NCBI RefSeq assembly: GCF_014529535.1
Contig: NC_050738.1
Location: 13,594,062-13,658,061 of the forward strand
Length of the DNA: 64,000 bases
Direction of reading: 5' to 3'
From: Bradysia coprophila
Taxonomy: Eukaryota; Arthropoda; Insecta; Diptera; Sciaridae
Shown one piece after another: positions 11,801 through 24,560 of this stretch. The notes beneath the pieces are model-generated. The model saw only the letters and a program-made list of their open reading frames with translations, did not search any database and was not told where the DNA came from. Every line of letters begins with the position of its first letter. Position 1 is the first letter of the stretch. The translations under genes were made by a program, and so were the position numbers.

Positions 11801-14800
11801 GTACAGATTTGACTTTCAAATTTAAATTAAGTTAATTTATTTTGAACAGAGGTCTAAGCCGAACTGTTTACACCATACACTTAGACTTAACTAAGAACAA
11901 TAAGACTTTAAAACCCACATTATCTTCCTTATCGCAAAACATTGGTTTCTCAGTTCAGCCTGCGTTTAAACTCACACCAGAATTTCTTTTAACATTGACT
12001 TTACCCTCCAAACAACGAATGTTTTGTATTCTAATCATTGATTCATATCAGACACCAAGTTTCATGGGTGAACTTTACGTTCTTCTTTTCTCTAAATGTT
12101 TGTCATCACACTATTTATTCGCATATCTTAAAATGCTTTAACATTTTACATACTTACAGTTTTAATAATTTGTTTGTGGAAACGACCGTTCTTGAATCAT
12201 AGCACTGTTCAAATATTAAATCTTAAGAATATGTGAATATGATAACCAGTATTATGCCATCATGTTCGTTTTTGTTGTTGTAAACATTTCTTCAGTCTTC
12301 TGTTCAACACAGAATTTTGTTAAACGTAAACTGTCTGCAGAGAGTAGGTATGTTCATGTCTCGCTTATTTACAATTGTATACACAAATGCGATAATAGCT
12401 AAATTGCTATTGCATGCACACAACTTATGAGCTGAGCAGTGGGGTATGCTGAACAAGCAATACAAGAAATGAACAACTGAAAGTATTAGGAGCTTTAGGT
12501 GTGCCATGTATACTACACATATAGTAAAAGATTTACTCAATTGACAGAAAAATGAATCGTCAAATAATACTTTTAAATGGTTGTCATAACAATAAATGGT
12601 AGCAGAGGAAATGGAAAAACCTTTAACAAAAGCGAAAGTCATTATTATACACAATATCGATTTCGGTTGTCTGGGAAAATGTTTGGTTTTCGTTATAACC
12701 TTCCTTAACTGTCGTAATATTATGTTGATTTTGGTGAAATGATTCGACACAAAAAATCATTGTTTTTATTAGACTAAAGCTAAACATCCGTACATTTTAT
12801 AAAATTGTTGCCAAACAACCCTTTATCCATTTAGGGGTCACAAGATTTTTTTCTATGAAGATTTATGAGCATAGATTTTGTAGAACTTGAGACGTAACTG
12901 CTTTAACTTATGAACTGCCATCGATCTACAATATCGTCTACTTTATTACTACTTTAAGTAGATAAACTTTCAATCGAGCTCTTAGCTTATTCCTATGCAA
13001 CAGATAACCCCGATCGGGGTGAATGGCTAGAGCTACTAACAACTGCATTTATTTATTTAAAAAGATGTGTGAAGTAGAAATTCCAAAGAAAAGAAAACTT
13101 GAGCTTAGACTATACACATTACACACAGCAATTAATATAACATACACTTGAAGTGGTAGGAATTACACATTCGTACGATGAGTCATAATACACACACGAA
13201 TTCTTCTCGTTGCGCGATTGTATCTTGTTATTGTTAGAAGAAATGCCATAACACGATCAGAGTAAAATTTGTAAAATTTAAACAATGGCTACATTTCACG
13301 GGCGAAATTCTACCATTTTATGGCTATGAAAATGAAACGACTAGAAACGTCTTCAACCTTGTATATTCACTGAATTATATTCAGGGTTGCCTTTATCGCT
13401 ATATCTTTGTGTTCAGTGTATTTCGCTGTGTCTCCTCTTTATTTCAACAGGGACAATTTTGACAATCCTTTAGAGATTAGAACGCATCCCCACTCTCCAT
13501 ATATTTTGCTCTTCGTATTTTTGAAACGGGAAACGCCTGGTCCCCGGCTCAAGATGTGAAGTCTGAGTCTAAGTCTTATCTTTCAAACATGAAATATTTT
13601 AACATTTTCAAAAAGATGCCTTTTGTAAACGGTGAGCTACCCATCTAATCATTTATTACTTCTTTTGTTCAAATTATCGCCTAATGTGCAATGCAAAATC
13701 TTTTACTTCATTAGTTGAAACAGACGTTACGACTGAACAAAATTGTCATTAGTTAACATTTGCGTTCATTTCGCAAAAACTATGCCTAAGTGATACGAAT
13801 TAATGATTCTCAGACAAATCTGCCGCTCCTGCCTGTGCATTTACTATGGTGTGGTGTACTACCACATTTTTAAAGATGCGTTGCTCAGGATTCTTTTTTT
13901 ATTTAAAGATTTTTTACGATCAGTACAATATATTTCCATATTCCTTTCGAATAATGCACGAAACTGGTGAAATTACTATTGATTTACACCGCATTAGATT
14001 CAGTTCCACTTAAAATGTTTATTTGAAAATGGTCGATAAAGTTTAATGGCATAAAATTAAAATTAATTTTCATATTCGAAAAATTGTATTAAAAAAAAAT
14101 TCAACGGCTCGTGTGTGGCTAAGCATATTTATACTAGATTGTGCACATTAAATAACCGAATAACGAATCGTCAACTATATTTTAAGTATCACTATTAAAC
14201 GTATGTACCAGCACGCACCAGATAAGTATAAATGTTATTGCCCGTTAAACTCAACAACATCTTTTTTTTTGTTATGACTCAGAGTTTCCCTATAGTACAA
14301 GGTAGGTATAGCACATGGTTTTACATACTCATTCCTAAGAAAATAAATTCAAAACATTTAATTCAGAAACTAATGTTCTTAAATTATTTGTCTTTTTAAA
14401 TGTAATTTTTTTAATGACATATGGCTATTAAACAACCCAACCCAGAGAGCCATAAAAAGATCAAATTTACAAGTTGTGTTCATACAACAATTCCAGCAAA
14501 AGGATCACCACAATGTCAGAGTTGGAATTTGTTATTTCAAAACACTTAAGTTAAATTTTAAAGTTAAGAGTCATTGACCGTGCACATCACATACATATAG
14601 CAAACTATATAATGGTCGATGTAAATTTCCAACCTTGTACCATGTACCATGAAATTAATGTTATTTACATAGTGGATTGTAATGTAACTCCGAAAATTAG
14701 GTTATCTTTCGTGTTTTGCTTTTAAAGTGAAACAATGACTGTGATTGCACAAACATCTGTAATTTCCATTCCGGAAATGCAGATTGTTTGCAATTAAATT

Positions 14801-15243
14801 CAAAGCAATCCAATCTGACCTCTATTGTTTCATCGAAAAATGGTGAGAATGATCTTATACACGAATTAACTTAAGAAGAAGAAGAGATCTAATGAACGGC
14901 AACAACATAATTATTATTCCTACAACTTTCTCGTAACAGGTGGTCGTTACGAAATGGAAAGCACAAGGGGAACTTGAACGCAAGATTTTTGAATGCGACT
15001 TAGTATTTACGATGGTGCCAAAATTTGTAAAACCAAACTGACTTCATGAGTGTTAAGCTAACAATGTTGGTGTGTGCATGCGAAGGACGCTAATGACTCT
15101 AAGTAATTCGATATTACAGAAAACAGCATCTCGCTGTTTATCTGAAAAAATTTACAGAATTAAAGAGCAGTAGCTATATGTGTAGAAAAACACTCATTAT
15201 CGAACATTCCATTTTACTTTTTTAAGTAGAACTTCTATTCTAT
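8879..15243. other. Gene-free AT-rich stretch
   Basis: No exon could be supported. The longest open frame (12304-12750, minus, 148 codons) has no recognisable motif and a composition like translated AT-rich DNA. A fragment resembling the right end of the 2739-2859 MITE occurs around 13823-13858. Confidence 0.45.
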
Positions 15244-15647
15244 CAAAGCACCTAGCATAGTAGCAGAATGTTGCTTATGTCAAATAGAGGAGAAAATTAC
15301 GACAGTGTGCCATCTAATTGATATTTTTACACCGTTTCAAGGCCATATCGTTGGTTTAAATATTGATCCATGTGACATAAGCAAAATTCAACTACTACAG
15401 TTGTGTCGGCGACTTTTAAATAAGCGTCGCATTTCGTATCAGCTGTTTTTCTCTGAACACTCATACAAAACAAACTAAACTGTTTTTTACGTCCTTAAAC
15501 GGTTTTACTAAAACCATACGCGTACGTGTAACTATATCACCCGTGCCAACAAGTGTATGCGTTCGTATGAGTGGATCAGCTGAACAACAGCTGTAGCAAT
15601 ATGTATCACTTATGTGAAAGTCGCAGACTGTAGTGCTAGGTGCTTTG
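15244..15647. mobile_element. 404-bp MITE with 7-bp TSD, CAAAGCACCTAGCA family, copy 1
   Basis: Terminal inverted repeats CAAAGCACCTAGCA (15244-15257 and inverted at 15634-15647) are perfect over 14 bp and continue imperfectly inward. A perfect 7-bp direct repeat ATTCTAT flanks the element (15237-15243 and 15648-15654). It encodes no protein. A second, shorter member is at 39072-39259. Confidence 0.8.
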
Positions 15648-18600
15648 ATTCTATTCTATCCAATGTTTCACCTGCACAAAAATGTTCATTTATTTTACCT
15701 TCATAAAATGTTTCATTTAGACGATAAAATCAGTCACTAAGTTTGAATTCATTATCACCAATCTCTAACTGATATTAAAATTATTAATTGTAATCGCTTC
15801 ATTGTCATGGCACTGATTCACTCGTAATGCCATATGCATACGTTTAATTGAAGAACTCACAAAAAAATATGAATTTTCGATTAAAATTTCTGTGAAAGGT
15901 TGTATCGCCAGAACGAACAAATTTCGAAATAAAGACATGATTCTTCCTTATCGTGGACATGACTTACTTAAATAACAAAGAAAAAAAAAATGGTTAAAAA
16001 ACTGGTAAACTCATTCGGTTTACATGTCAGCATTAGCATTGAAAATGGAAGGCTAGATTCTCTGTGAAAATCGGCACCTGTATACTGATAACAGTTCCAC
16101 AAATTTATATTTCATGTTGCTATTCAGTTATCGTACTACTCGAAAAAGTGTTTCGGCTCATTTGCACGACACCTTCCAAGTTTGATTATCAAAATGCATT
16201 CCACTTTGCAGGTATATACTACTTTGGTATGTTTATCATATCAATGAACAGTGAGTGACTAATGGATGACTCAGTATGGTCATCGAAATCGTTGAAAAAA
16301 GAAAATGATGCGGGCGCCACACCATTCTTGATGAATTGCATTACTCTATAGCATATAAGACACACTGGGAATTTAAGTTGAATACGCGAAAGTTGATACA
16401 ACATATATTCATTTAGAACCAGTCCAGATGGACTCACCGTAATTTAAAACTTTGAGTAATCCGTTACAAAATGTGCAGTGTTGGACCCATTAACTGGTCT
16501 GCAGCTCATACCACCCTCGGTTTGAACGTTCTTCCAACTGCCAGTGAATGTTCAATAAAGACACAAAATCACTTGTCACAAATCAGCAATAATCGTTTCA
16601 CAATAAATTAATGGTAGCAGATAAACGTTGCATTAAAACTAACCAATATTGCTGATTATTTACGTCGTAAACCGTGTAATGGTAACCGGCTTTATTAACC
16701 GACTTGTTTCAAACGAATAAAATTTAGAAAAAAAAATCTCTTTGAAAACGAGCACAGAAAAGAATTCAATGTCGCAAGCACCAATAATGTATTCCAATCG
16801 GATCACGCTTTGAAAAACGACTGATTCAACGGCTAAAAAAATTATTTTAATATGAGTGTGGTTAGTGCGAGTACGAGGAAAGAAAATCCGTAGAACTGGT
16901 GCGGTTTATTATTATGTATATAATACTCTTCTGCTTTGCTAAATTCGTTATTTTTGAGAGTGGATACGCGATGTTTATAGTATCGACTATATACAATAAA
17001 CACCTCTTTACCCGGCTACGCTCGTATATAATATGTTCGTTCAATGGGCTACATATATTGAGAATGACGATGGTTATAAAGACTGTTTCTTAGACTTATT
17101 TCAAAGAAGTTGCAAATACACCTAGACGTGTGTGTTATTAGATTGTTTCCCTAGTATATAAAAGGCTTTTGAAGTGGACAGCCCAGTAAGTTTGATTCTG
17201 GTTTTAATTTTCCCTAACGTACTAGTAACAACGGTAAAATTCAGCTGTTTATGCTTCACAATGTTGATACTTCGGTTGTAACTTAACACCCAACAAGTCA
17301 AAACCACACGAACTCTCTGTCTTATAGTCGCCGATTGAAATATATGTGACATGATGACACCGTGTAATATACATAATATTTGATGAATAATAAGCAATAT
17401 GGGTCTAGTGTGTGTTCAATTCTATATATAACAATTTTAGTGCACTGTTAAAGAAACGAAGAACACTACGTACATAGGAATTAAAGGTAAAAATAAGTGA
17501 AGAAGGCAGAGGATGTATCAGGTTTATAAATAAGAATAATTGGCGTATGTCTTATGTATAACATCGATGAACTTATGCCCGTTTCTTAGCGTTGAGAACT
17601 CTCTGTGTGTGTATTTTCGGATGTTTTCAAAAATTGTGGTGAACACAAAAAGGATATGGACAGTTGAATGGCTTACACAAATTTCAGGGTCGCATTCAGG
17701 AAGGGGAATATCCTAGTGGAATAAATATTGTTGGAGTTTATGAGACGTAAAATACGGTTCATTACTTCGGCTATCATCAATTTTGTTCGCATACAATCAC
17801 CCACAATCTATTTTTCGTAATTTGAAAATATTTTTAGTGTAAACAAAACTGTACAATTTGAGCACACACAAAATAGCTCAATAAAATGTTTTTAATTAAA
17901 TATTGCCAGTTCCTTTATTTATTGAATGAGTAATGCGAAGAAACACATGACTTTGATGTCTGCGTCTGATAATCTCATCAAAACTTTATGATCGTTTCAA
18001 TCGGCTTCTATATTCAACCTGCGTTATCTCGAGCATTAGAGGTCATTCAAATAAACAGTTCACTCACTATTTAGAACGGAGGGGTCGGACGAAGGTGTGA
18101 ACTATACCTCTTCAAAAACACATTTTATGACGGCATGACGAAAATTGGGGATAAAAATGATCTTATGAAATGAACGAGTGAAGGGTAAAAGGTAAATCAC
18201 TTCCAAAATGGGTGTGACACGACTCTTTGAATATGTGTATAGCTCAAGACAATTATTTAGACTCCATTGTGATTTTCCATTTCTCCGGAGTCGTTCTCTT
18301 ATTAAATTTTTATGCGATTTTAACGATAGACTGCCCTATGGTCGTTTGAACATAGCTTTGACTAACGCCTGCCTGAGCATTCCAGATCCGAATTGAAAAC
18401 TATAATCTGCTATTATCACAAAATGCCCAACAATTTTACTCAAATAATGAATCCTGCAACTAAAACTGTAAGTATGTTGGCATTGCCCTCCGAGCAGGTG
18501 GCTGGACTAACTGTTTAACTGATGACCGCAGAAAAAGAAAATTTGTTTTTAACACAGTTGGTATCGCAAGTACAGCGATAAAAACATGTGTTAACGCCCA

Positions 18601-19127
18601 GTGACGAGTGGCCTCACCGAATTATGTCACAGCATATGGTCATTGGAATATATTTTTTTAAATAAATATTTTAGAAATGTAGAGAACATGCTGACCTTTG
18701 TCATTGAATATAGTCTTTTCTCGGCTCATTGTAATTGATCGAAAAATTTTTCTTTATGTGTTCTTTAGTTCGGAACATATTTGAGATTGTTTAGAGTTTT
18801 AACAGTCATCGATGGTCCCAATCAATTAGTTATTTGTGTGTTTGGACGATTGATTTTAGCCAATTTCGCGAGTTGTGACACATGAAAAAAGTGTTTCCAT
18901 GTTATGATATTTTGACACAATATTTGAAAATCCCTTAGCGAATTTAAAATTCACGTCAAAATATCACTTAAGCACTTAATTGATTGGGAACATGATGACT
19001 TTAAAGCCTTTAAATCTAAAATTGTGCTTTCATTACTCACTGTATCGTAGCCTTGACTTATAATATGCTCCCCGAGAAAATTTTTGAACTTTAAGTAAAT
19101 TGAAAACTTTCGTACGAAAATAGATTA
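15648..19127. other. Gene-free AT-rich stretch
   Basis: Nothing beyond short unsupported frames was seen on either strand. Confidence 0.45.
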
Positions 19128-19322
19128 TTGAGGACACCGCTAAATCAGTGTTGGATTTTTAACGTTACAAACTGGCAACGGACTAAAAGCAACACTAGAG
19201 CTAGCCCACAGCGCGAGGCTATTAGACTAACGAGCAGAAAACCAAAACAACCCTTCCTTTCACAAAATTTATTGTACACAACCAAAACACACACTCCTTT
19301 TCAAATTTTTTGAGGACACCGC
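19128..19322. repeat. Insertion of about 169 bp between 13-bp direct repeats
   Basis: The 13-mer TTGAGGACACCGC occurs at 19128-19140 and again at 19310-19322, enclosing a non-coding segment. About 60 bp of the interior (19161-19224, with GGCAACGGACTAAAAGCAAC) recurs in diverged form at 58384-58446. The 13-bp duplication is long for a DNA transposon and would suit a retroposon such as a SINE. However, I see no clear poly-A tail or convincing tRNA-like A and B boxes, so the class is open. Confidence 0.5.
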
Positions 19323-20940
19323 ATTGAGATAATAAAACAAAATTGCTTCAAGTTTATTTTTGATTGAAGATCCTGTGCAATTTTAAATCGTTACGTACTT
19401 ATTCAGAGCGATTGGAATCACTAAAAATACACCCAGCTGGAATGCCTAAGATAAATCGCTAAAACAAAAGCAACAAAAACAAACAGAGAATTTGATTCTC
19501 TTCCATCCCATGTTAAGCAATGCATACAAAGAAGCGGGCTAGTTTTTATCAGTCGTTTCCGTTGAGTCCTTCCGGAGACAGCAGTATATCATTCAGTTGA
19601 ACAAGCATCGAATGATTTACGTGGAAATAGATTATCAGCGAGGTGTATAATTCTTAACTGATAACACACAAAACAATTGTCTCGAAATGATTGGATTATA
19701 GTTAATACTTCATACGCAACAATGTTTAGGTTCGACAAAAAAAGTGACGGTATCTGGCGTTGCACAGCTAAATGTGCGATAAAGTTAAAATTTAGTAAAA
19801 GGTAAAACTTAACTACTGCACAAAATGGGTAGTATTACCATTAAGGGACTATTTTTTTTGCTAAAACATGCATCCACGTTAGCAAGAATTTTCATTAATT
19901 TTTCTTTTTTTCAAATTTTCCAAATATGAATTTTCTTAAAAATGGTCCTAGCACCGTAATCTAAATTGCTCCATTCATTGTTTGTTCATTTTATTGACAT
20001 CATCGTATCCTAGTTACTATTTGCGAAGGTGCATTTATGCAGTAAATATCTGGTTTAAAAAAAATCTTTCATGTTATCTCAACAGACATTTTTCGCACGT
20101 AAAACACCTCAAACAAAAATCAACAGCGAAGTATTTATTAAGAACTTTTCTGTTTGACTGTCGAAAAGATGGCATGGTTGTAACGTAGAAATCATTGAAT
20201 CCATAAGTTTTGAAACTTGATGTACTATATCGTGATTTCGTGAAAATCAAATTTAATCTGTTACAGACGGCAAGCATATGACCAATATTATAAATGGGAA
20301 ATATTACTTCGATCGGTCAAAGTATTTTTAATTTGTTGATTTCAGATCTTGTACTTCAATTTTTTTTAACATGCATTTTATTATATAAAGGACCATATCA
20401 CCCAGAGCTTGTCATAATTTTTGTCGTTGTTATGGATAACAGACATGTCAATTTCTTCTGTATAAGCATCTGCACAAATCTTAGCCCCAAAGAAATTTCA
20501 ATTGGTCAATATTTTAATAAAAAGTTACAAACTTAATTTCGCAGAAATTGTCAAGTTTACTTCGAAATCAGAAGTAAATCCGAGTTTAAACTAGTTAAAT
20601 CCATATTATGTTGATGAAAACAAAATGCTCGGAATGTTATTCGCACTTTTTGGAACGGAAATGATGGAGATTTTAATTGAAGATGGTGGGATTGATGTCA
20701 TTAAATTTATGCTAGCTTTAATATAGATTGGAATAGCTTTCCTCTTCAATGAAACATCATTTAATATGGTCTACGTAAAGTAGGTAAATTAATGTTCATA
20801 CTTTGAAATAATAAATAAATTTAAATTCCGGCCCCATGTTCAGAAATGATATCGATTCGTAATGTCCAAAAATTTTAATTTAATTTCAGTATTTCGCCAA
20901 TCGTAAGAATGCAAAGTGGCTATTTTACTAAGATTACAAA
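19323..20940. other. Upstream region of the DUF4803-type gene
   Basis: Gene-free AT-rich DNA. Just before the start codon at 20941 there is a TTTAATTTCAG acceptor-like sequence (ending about 20890). The gene may therefore have a non-coding first exon somewhere in this stretch; I could not locate it. Confidence 0.4.
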
Positions 20941-23275
20941 ATGAAAATATTTTTTCTGTTTGTTTATCTCGCTCAACTTTCATCCTCGGCATCAATTAAC
21001 GACGAAATTGAAAATGTTTACGTTGATGCGCTGATCCAACGTTACAAAGTTCTAAGTGCCAATCTGTGGAAATTTGTGAGAGAAAAAAGCAATTCTCAAC
21101 CATATGTCGCGGTGAATGAAATCATTACCAAGCATCAGGCTTTTTTCATGGACAGAAATCTGGAAGAATTGTTGTTCAACAATTTTAGATTGAAATTCCA
21201 ATTTTATTACGAAACGAAATCGTTTAAAAATTGTTCTCAAGAAGAACTATTTGTAAATTTATTGGACGAGCTTAACGTGCCCAGCCACATCAAGGAAAAA
21301 TTGATTTCAACAGACAATCACATATATTGTGTCGATGGTGTCACTTCATTTTACAGGAAAAAAGCGAAAAAGACAAGTGATCTGTTCGGATTGATATCAG
21401 AGGTAAACGCACTTTAGCACTTCTAGATTTCGTTAGATTGCATTAGGCAAAATTAATTAGATTGATGATAAACAATATGAGAAACGTTATAACTTCGATA
21501 GATTTGTGGTGGTATATAGACAGGAAAATTATCCTTCCCTTCCTCATGCTTCACTTTCCCATTTAATTTATTTCGGTAGGACTCGGACGCCTCCAGCTGT
21601 AATCATAGATCAACCAAAGTAATTGATTCGGCGAGTCAGAACATTTTTATGTTCTATCAAATATTGTCTGCATCTTTACTCATTCAATATGCAACTGAAC
21701 AGCGATTCTCAATGGTAGCAGCAGTTCGTGATGGATTTGGTATACATCACCAATATATCATTAACATTGCTATCATAAATAATGACGTCACTTTCGCCTC
21801 ATATTTTAAAATTTTAGACGAAACTAACATCGATGACCTACGAGACACATTCAACTACAAATACAGGAGAATTGCGGATCGAGCTGGAGAATATTTGAAA
21901 ATAGCAAACAGAGACGTGTGGATGTGCGACTTGGTATTTTATACGAAAAGTAATGTTGTTGATAAAATGCACCATCGCGCATATACTAATCACAAATATT
22001 GTTACTTAACAGACGACACGACCATTCAAATAACGAACTTTTTACGAGGTTACGTTGATAATGAAATCAACTTGAATGTACATAAGTCTTGTGATAGGTC
22101 TTGTTCAGACTATAAAACAGCTAGACAGCATGGATGCTATGAGGGTACATTTTGCCATCAACAACGTAACGCAGGTCGAAAAGATACCACTTGTCCGGGT
22201 CAGATATTCGATTGTACATTTGTTGAGTCAGATATGAAGATTTGCCTTTCAGTGAGTTTACAGTAGCTTAGCAATCATTGAGTAAGGTAAATAATGTTTT
22301 AGAGTACTAACAACACCAGAAGACGATACGACTATATCGAGTATGATTCTGGTCGACGTTTTGGAAGAGAATCGTGTGGCACCAATAGGGTGGAAGTTGA
22401 GTCGTGGTGGAAATATTTTGTCTTTCCTTGCGATTATTGTTTTTGTTATTGCGAGGAGTCGAGCAAAAATTCGAATCGTTCATTCAGCCTTCACTCGGTG
22501 GTTTCAGATATACGAAGTAACAAGTACGTCAAGACGAGAAGAAACTGATGAATTTCAACTACTAATTTGTCTCTGCGTCTTCAGAATAATCACCGGTGTT
22601 GGCATCACATCGAAAAATGGAATCTTTTCCTGGACCATCTCTCAATCAGTACTTTTAAGCGATGGTCGTGTTCAACAAGTAAAAGAGATGAATTATGAGG
22701 AAGCCAATGCCATTGGCGAAGAAGACGACGAACTCGTCATTAACGATGAATTTCAAGATATATCCAACGAAATCGATTACTATACTATGACGTGGCGCAG
22801 CCGTGCGGTGGATTTAGCAACGATTACTGCACCGCCTGGTTCGGTTCTGACTGGTATTCGCTTTGCCGTTGTCAATGATCATTTATCATTCGAAATTCGT
22901 GCTACACAATTCGATTTCAATTCCGGTCGTTTGGACGGCCGAAGTGAATGGATTTCAGATAAAGTTGAACGTTCCGTCCTACTGTTAGACCGACCAGAAC
23001 CATCGTATCCGATTTACACAAATGACTATGAATGCCTACGATCCATACCGTATCCGACGCCAAACAAATTCGTCAAATTTCGTCCCTCTGACCCTGATAA
23101 AGATGCAGGGCAAACAACTGTTCCATTCATTGACACACAAATGGTTCGTCCCATGCATTTGACTTTATTGTCTGGTGTGGGAATTTATTACAAATATTAT
23201 TATTCGCCGGGTTTCGGCGGATTCATTGCACCGAAACTGGTTGTGTATGATATGTCGGCTTATCTGGGTGTGTAG
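20941..23275 (+). CDS. Secreted DUF4803-type insect protein
   Basis: Four exons: 20941-21402, 21580-22251, 22303-22523 and 22585-23275, with GT/AG borders and consistent phases, giving 681 residues. The product starts with a signal peptide (MKIFFLFVYLAQLSSSASI), so it is probably secreted. The C-terminal half carries features I recall from the insect DUF4803 family. These are a cysteine-rich knot (FPCDYCFCYCEE, Cys 421, 424, 426, 428), the strand IITGVGITSKNGIFSW, then PPGSVLTGIRFAVVNDHL, and near the end QTTVPFID (from about residue 628) and GFGGFIAPK. The molecular function of this family is not known to me. The N-terminal third, about 300 residues, is cysteine-poor and matches nothing I recognise. 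A polyadenylation signal AATAAA is at 23305-23310. Internal introns are 177, 51 and 61 nt. The family call rests on memory of conserved motifs, not a search. Confidence 0.85.
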
Positions 23276-23479
23276 TGTGAGAAAAGGAAAGATTTTGTGG
23301 ATAAAATAAAGGTTGTGCTGAAAAATGATTTGATTGGAAAGGGTTCTGCTAGGAGAGAATCCACTTTACAAAATTAACACCTGACCCCACGAGCGTATTA
23401 TCAGTAAATAGAACTCCGAAATCCCCTGATTCCTGTTATTATTTGTACCGCGTCGGACCAAAAGTTCGCTATAGCATTC

Positions 23480-24560
23480 AAACAAAATATGTTTAGGTCT
23501 TTGGAAGGTTCTAGACTTCTGAATATTTTAAACACTGACATCCATTCCCTAATTTGGCGAGAATGACTCTGTCACATGTGAAAGCCAAGGTCAGAATTCG
23601 GAACAATCTATCTGATACCTTTGAAGCCTTGGAAGGACTTAGACAAGGCGATGGACTGGCAGCTTTATTCTTCAACGTTGTTCTTGAGAAGGTGATAAGA
23701 GAGAGCGACGTGGAAACCAGCGGTACAATCTTCAGAAAGTTGAGTCAGTTGTTAGGATATGCTGATGACCTAGACTTAATTGGACGTAACATTGACATCG
23801 TTAAAGAGAATTTCACGAAAATTGAAGATAGGGGTGCTGAGTTTGGTCTCAAGGTCAGTGAGAGAAAAACCAAGTACATGACAACTTCGTTGTCTGATGG
23901 CAGATCAACGGACCATACGCTGGAGGTGAATGGAAAACACTTCGAGACTGTCGACAGCTTTATTTACCTTGGGTCGCTGGTCAATAGTGATATCGGATAG
24001 GAAATACATAGAAGGGTAACGCTTGGTAACAGGAGTTACTACAGTCTTCAAAAACTCATCAGGTCAAAAACACTCAACCGCAACCTTAAGTGCGAATTGT
24101 ACAGATCGCTGATTCGACCAGTTGTAGCATATGGATCGGAAGCTTGGTGCATGACACAAAGTGACGAACAGACACTTTTGGTTTTTGAAAGGAGAATTCT
24201 TCGATCAATTTTTGGAGTTGTCAATGTGAACGGCAACTGAAGAAGAAGATACAACCATGAGCTGTATCAGCTTTACAAGGAGCCTGGTATAGTCAAATTC
24301 ATCAAAATCAATCGATTAAGATGGCTTGGTCATGTACAAAGAATGAACGAGGAACGTGTACCACTGAAACTGCTAAATACAAATCCCGATGGAAGATGCA
24401 GACCAGGAAGACCAAGAGCGAGATAGAAAGATGCAATTGAGTCTGATGTAAAAGTACTAAGAGTGAGCGACTGTAGAACGTTGGTCCGATTGGAGAAGAT
24501 TGCTGGAAGAGGCAAAAAACCAATAGTAGGTTGTAGTACCCGCCTAAGTAAGTAAGTAGG
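23480..24560 (+). pseudogene. Decayed LINE (non-LTR retrotransposon) reverse-transcriptase fragment
   Basis: The translation reads as the second half of a non-LTR reverse transcriptase. It contains MTLSHVKAKVRI, LRQGDGLAALFFNVVLEKVI and the catalytic box LGYADDLDLIG. Next come the thumb region FETVDSFIYLGSLV, then SLIRPVVAYGSEAWCM, the typical LQKLIRSK, and RLRWLGHVQRMNEERVP near the C-terminus. Stops interrupt the frame at 23998-24000, 24238-24240 and about 24424. The 5' part (endonuclease and the start of the RT) is missing. The 3' end has a short TAAG-type repeat (24545-24560), as found in LINE tails. It is a dead, 5'-truncated copy inserted about 200 bp behind the DUF4803-type gene. Clade not assigned. 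Confidence 0.85.

Noticed and set aside
12304-12750. 148-codon minus-strand open frame, the longest between 3 and 20 kb
   Set aside because: No start context, motif, splice continuation or family resemblance; composition is that of translated AT-rich DNA.
13007-13020. Perfect 14-bp palindrome ACCCCGATCGGGGT
   Set aside because: Isolated, short and without a matching context; such palindromes occur by chance.
19161-19224. tRNA-like A and B boxes in the repeat, minus strand
   Set aside because: The best matches are partial and their spacing is too short for a tRNA promoter.
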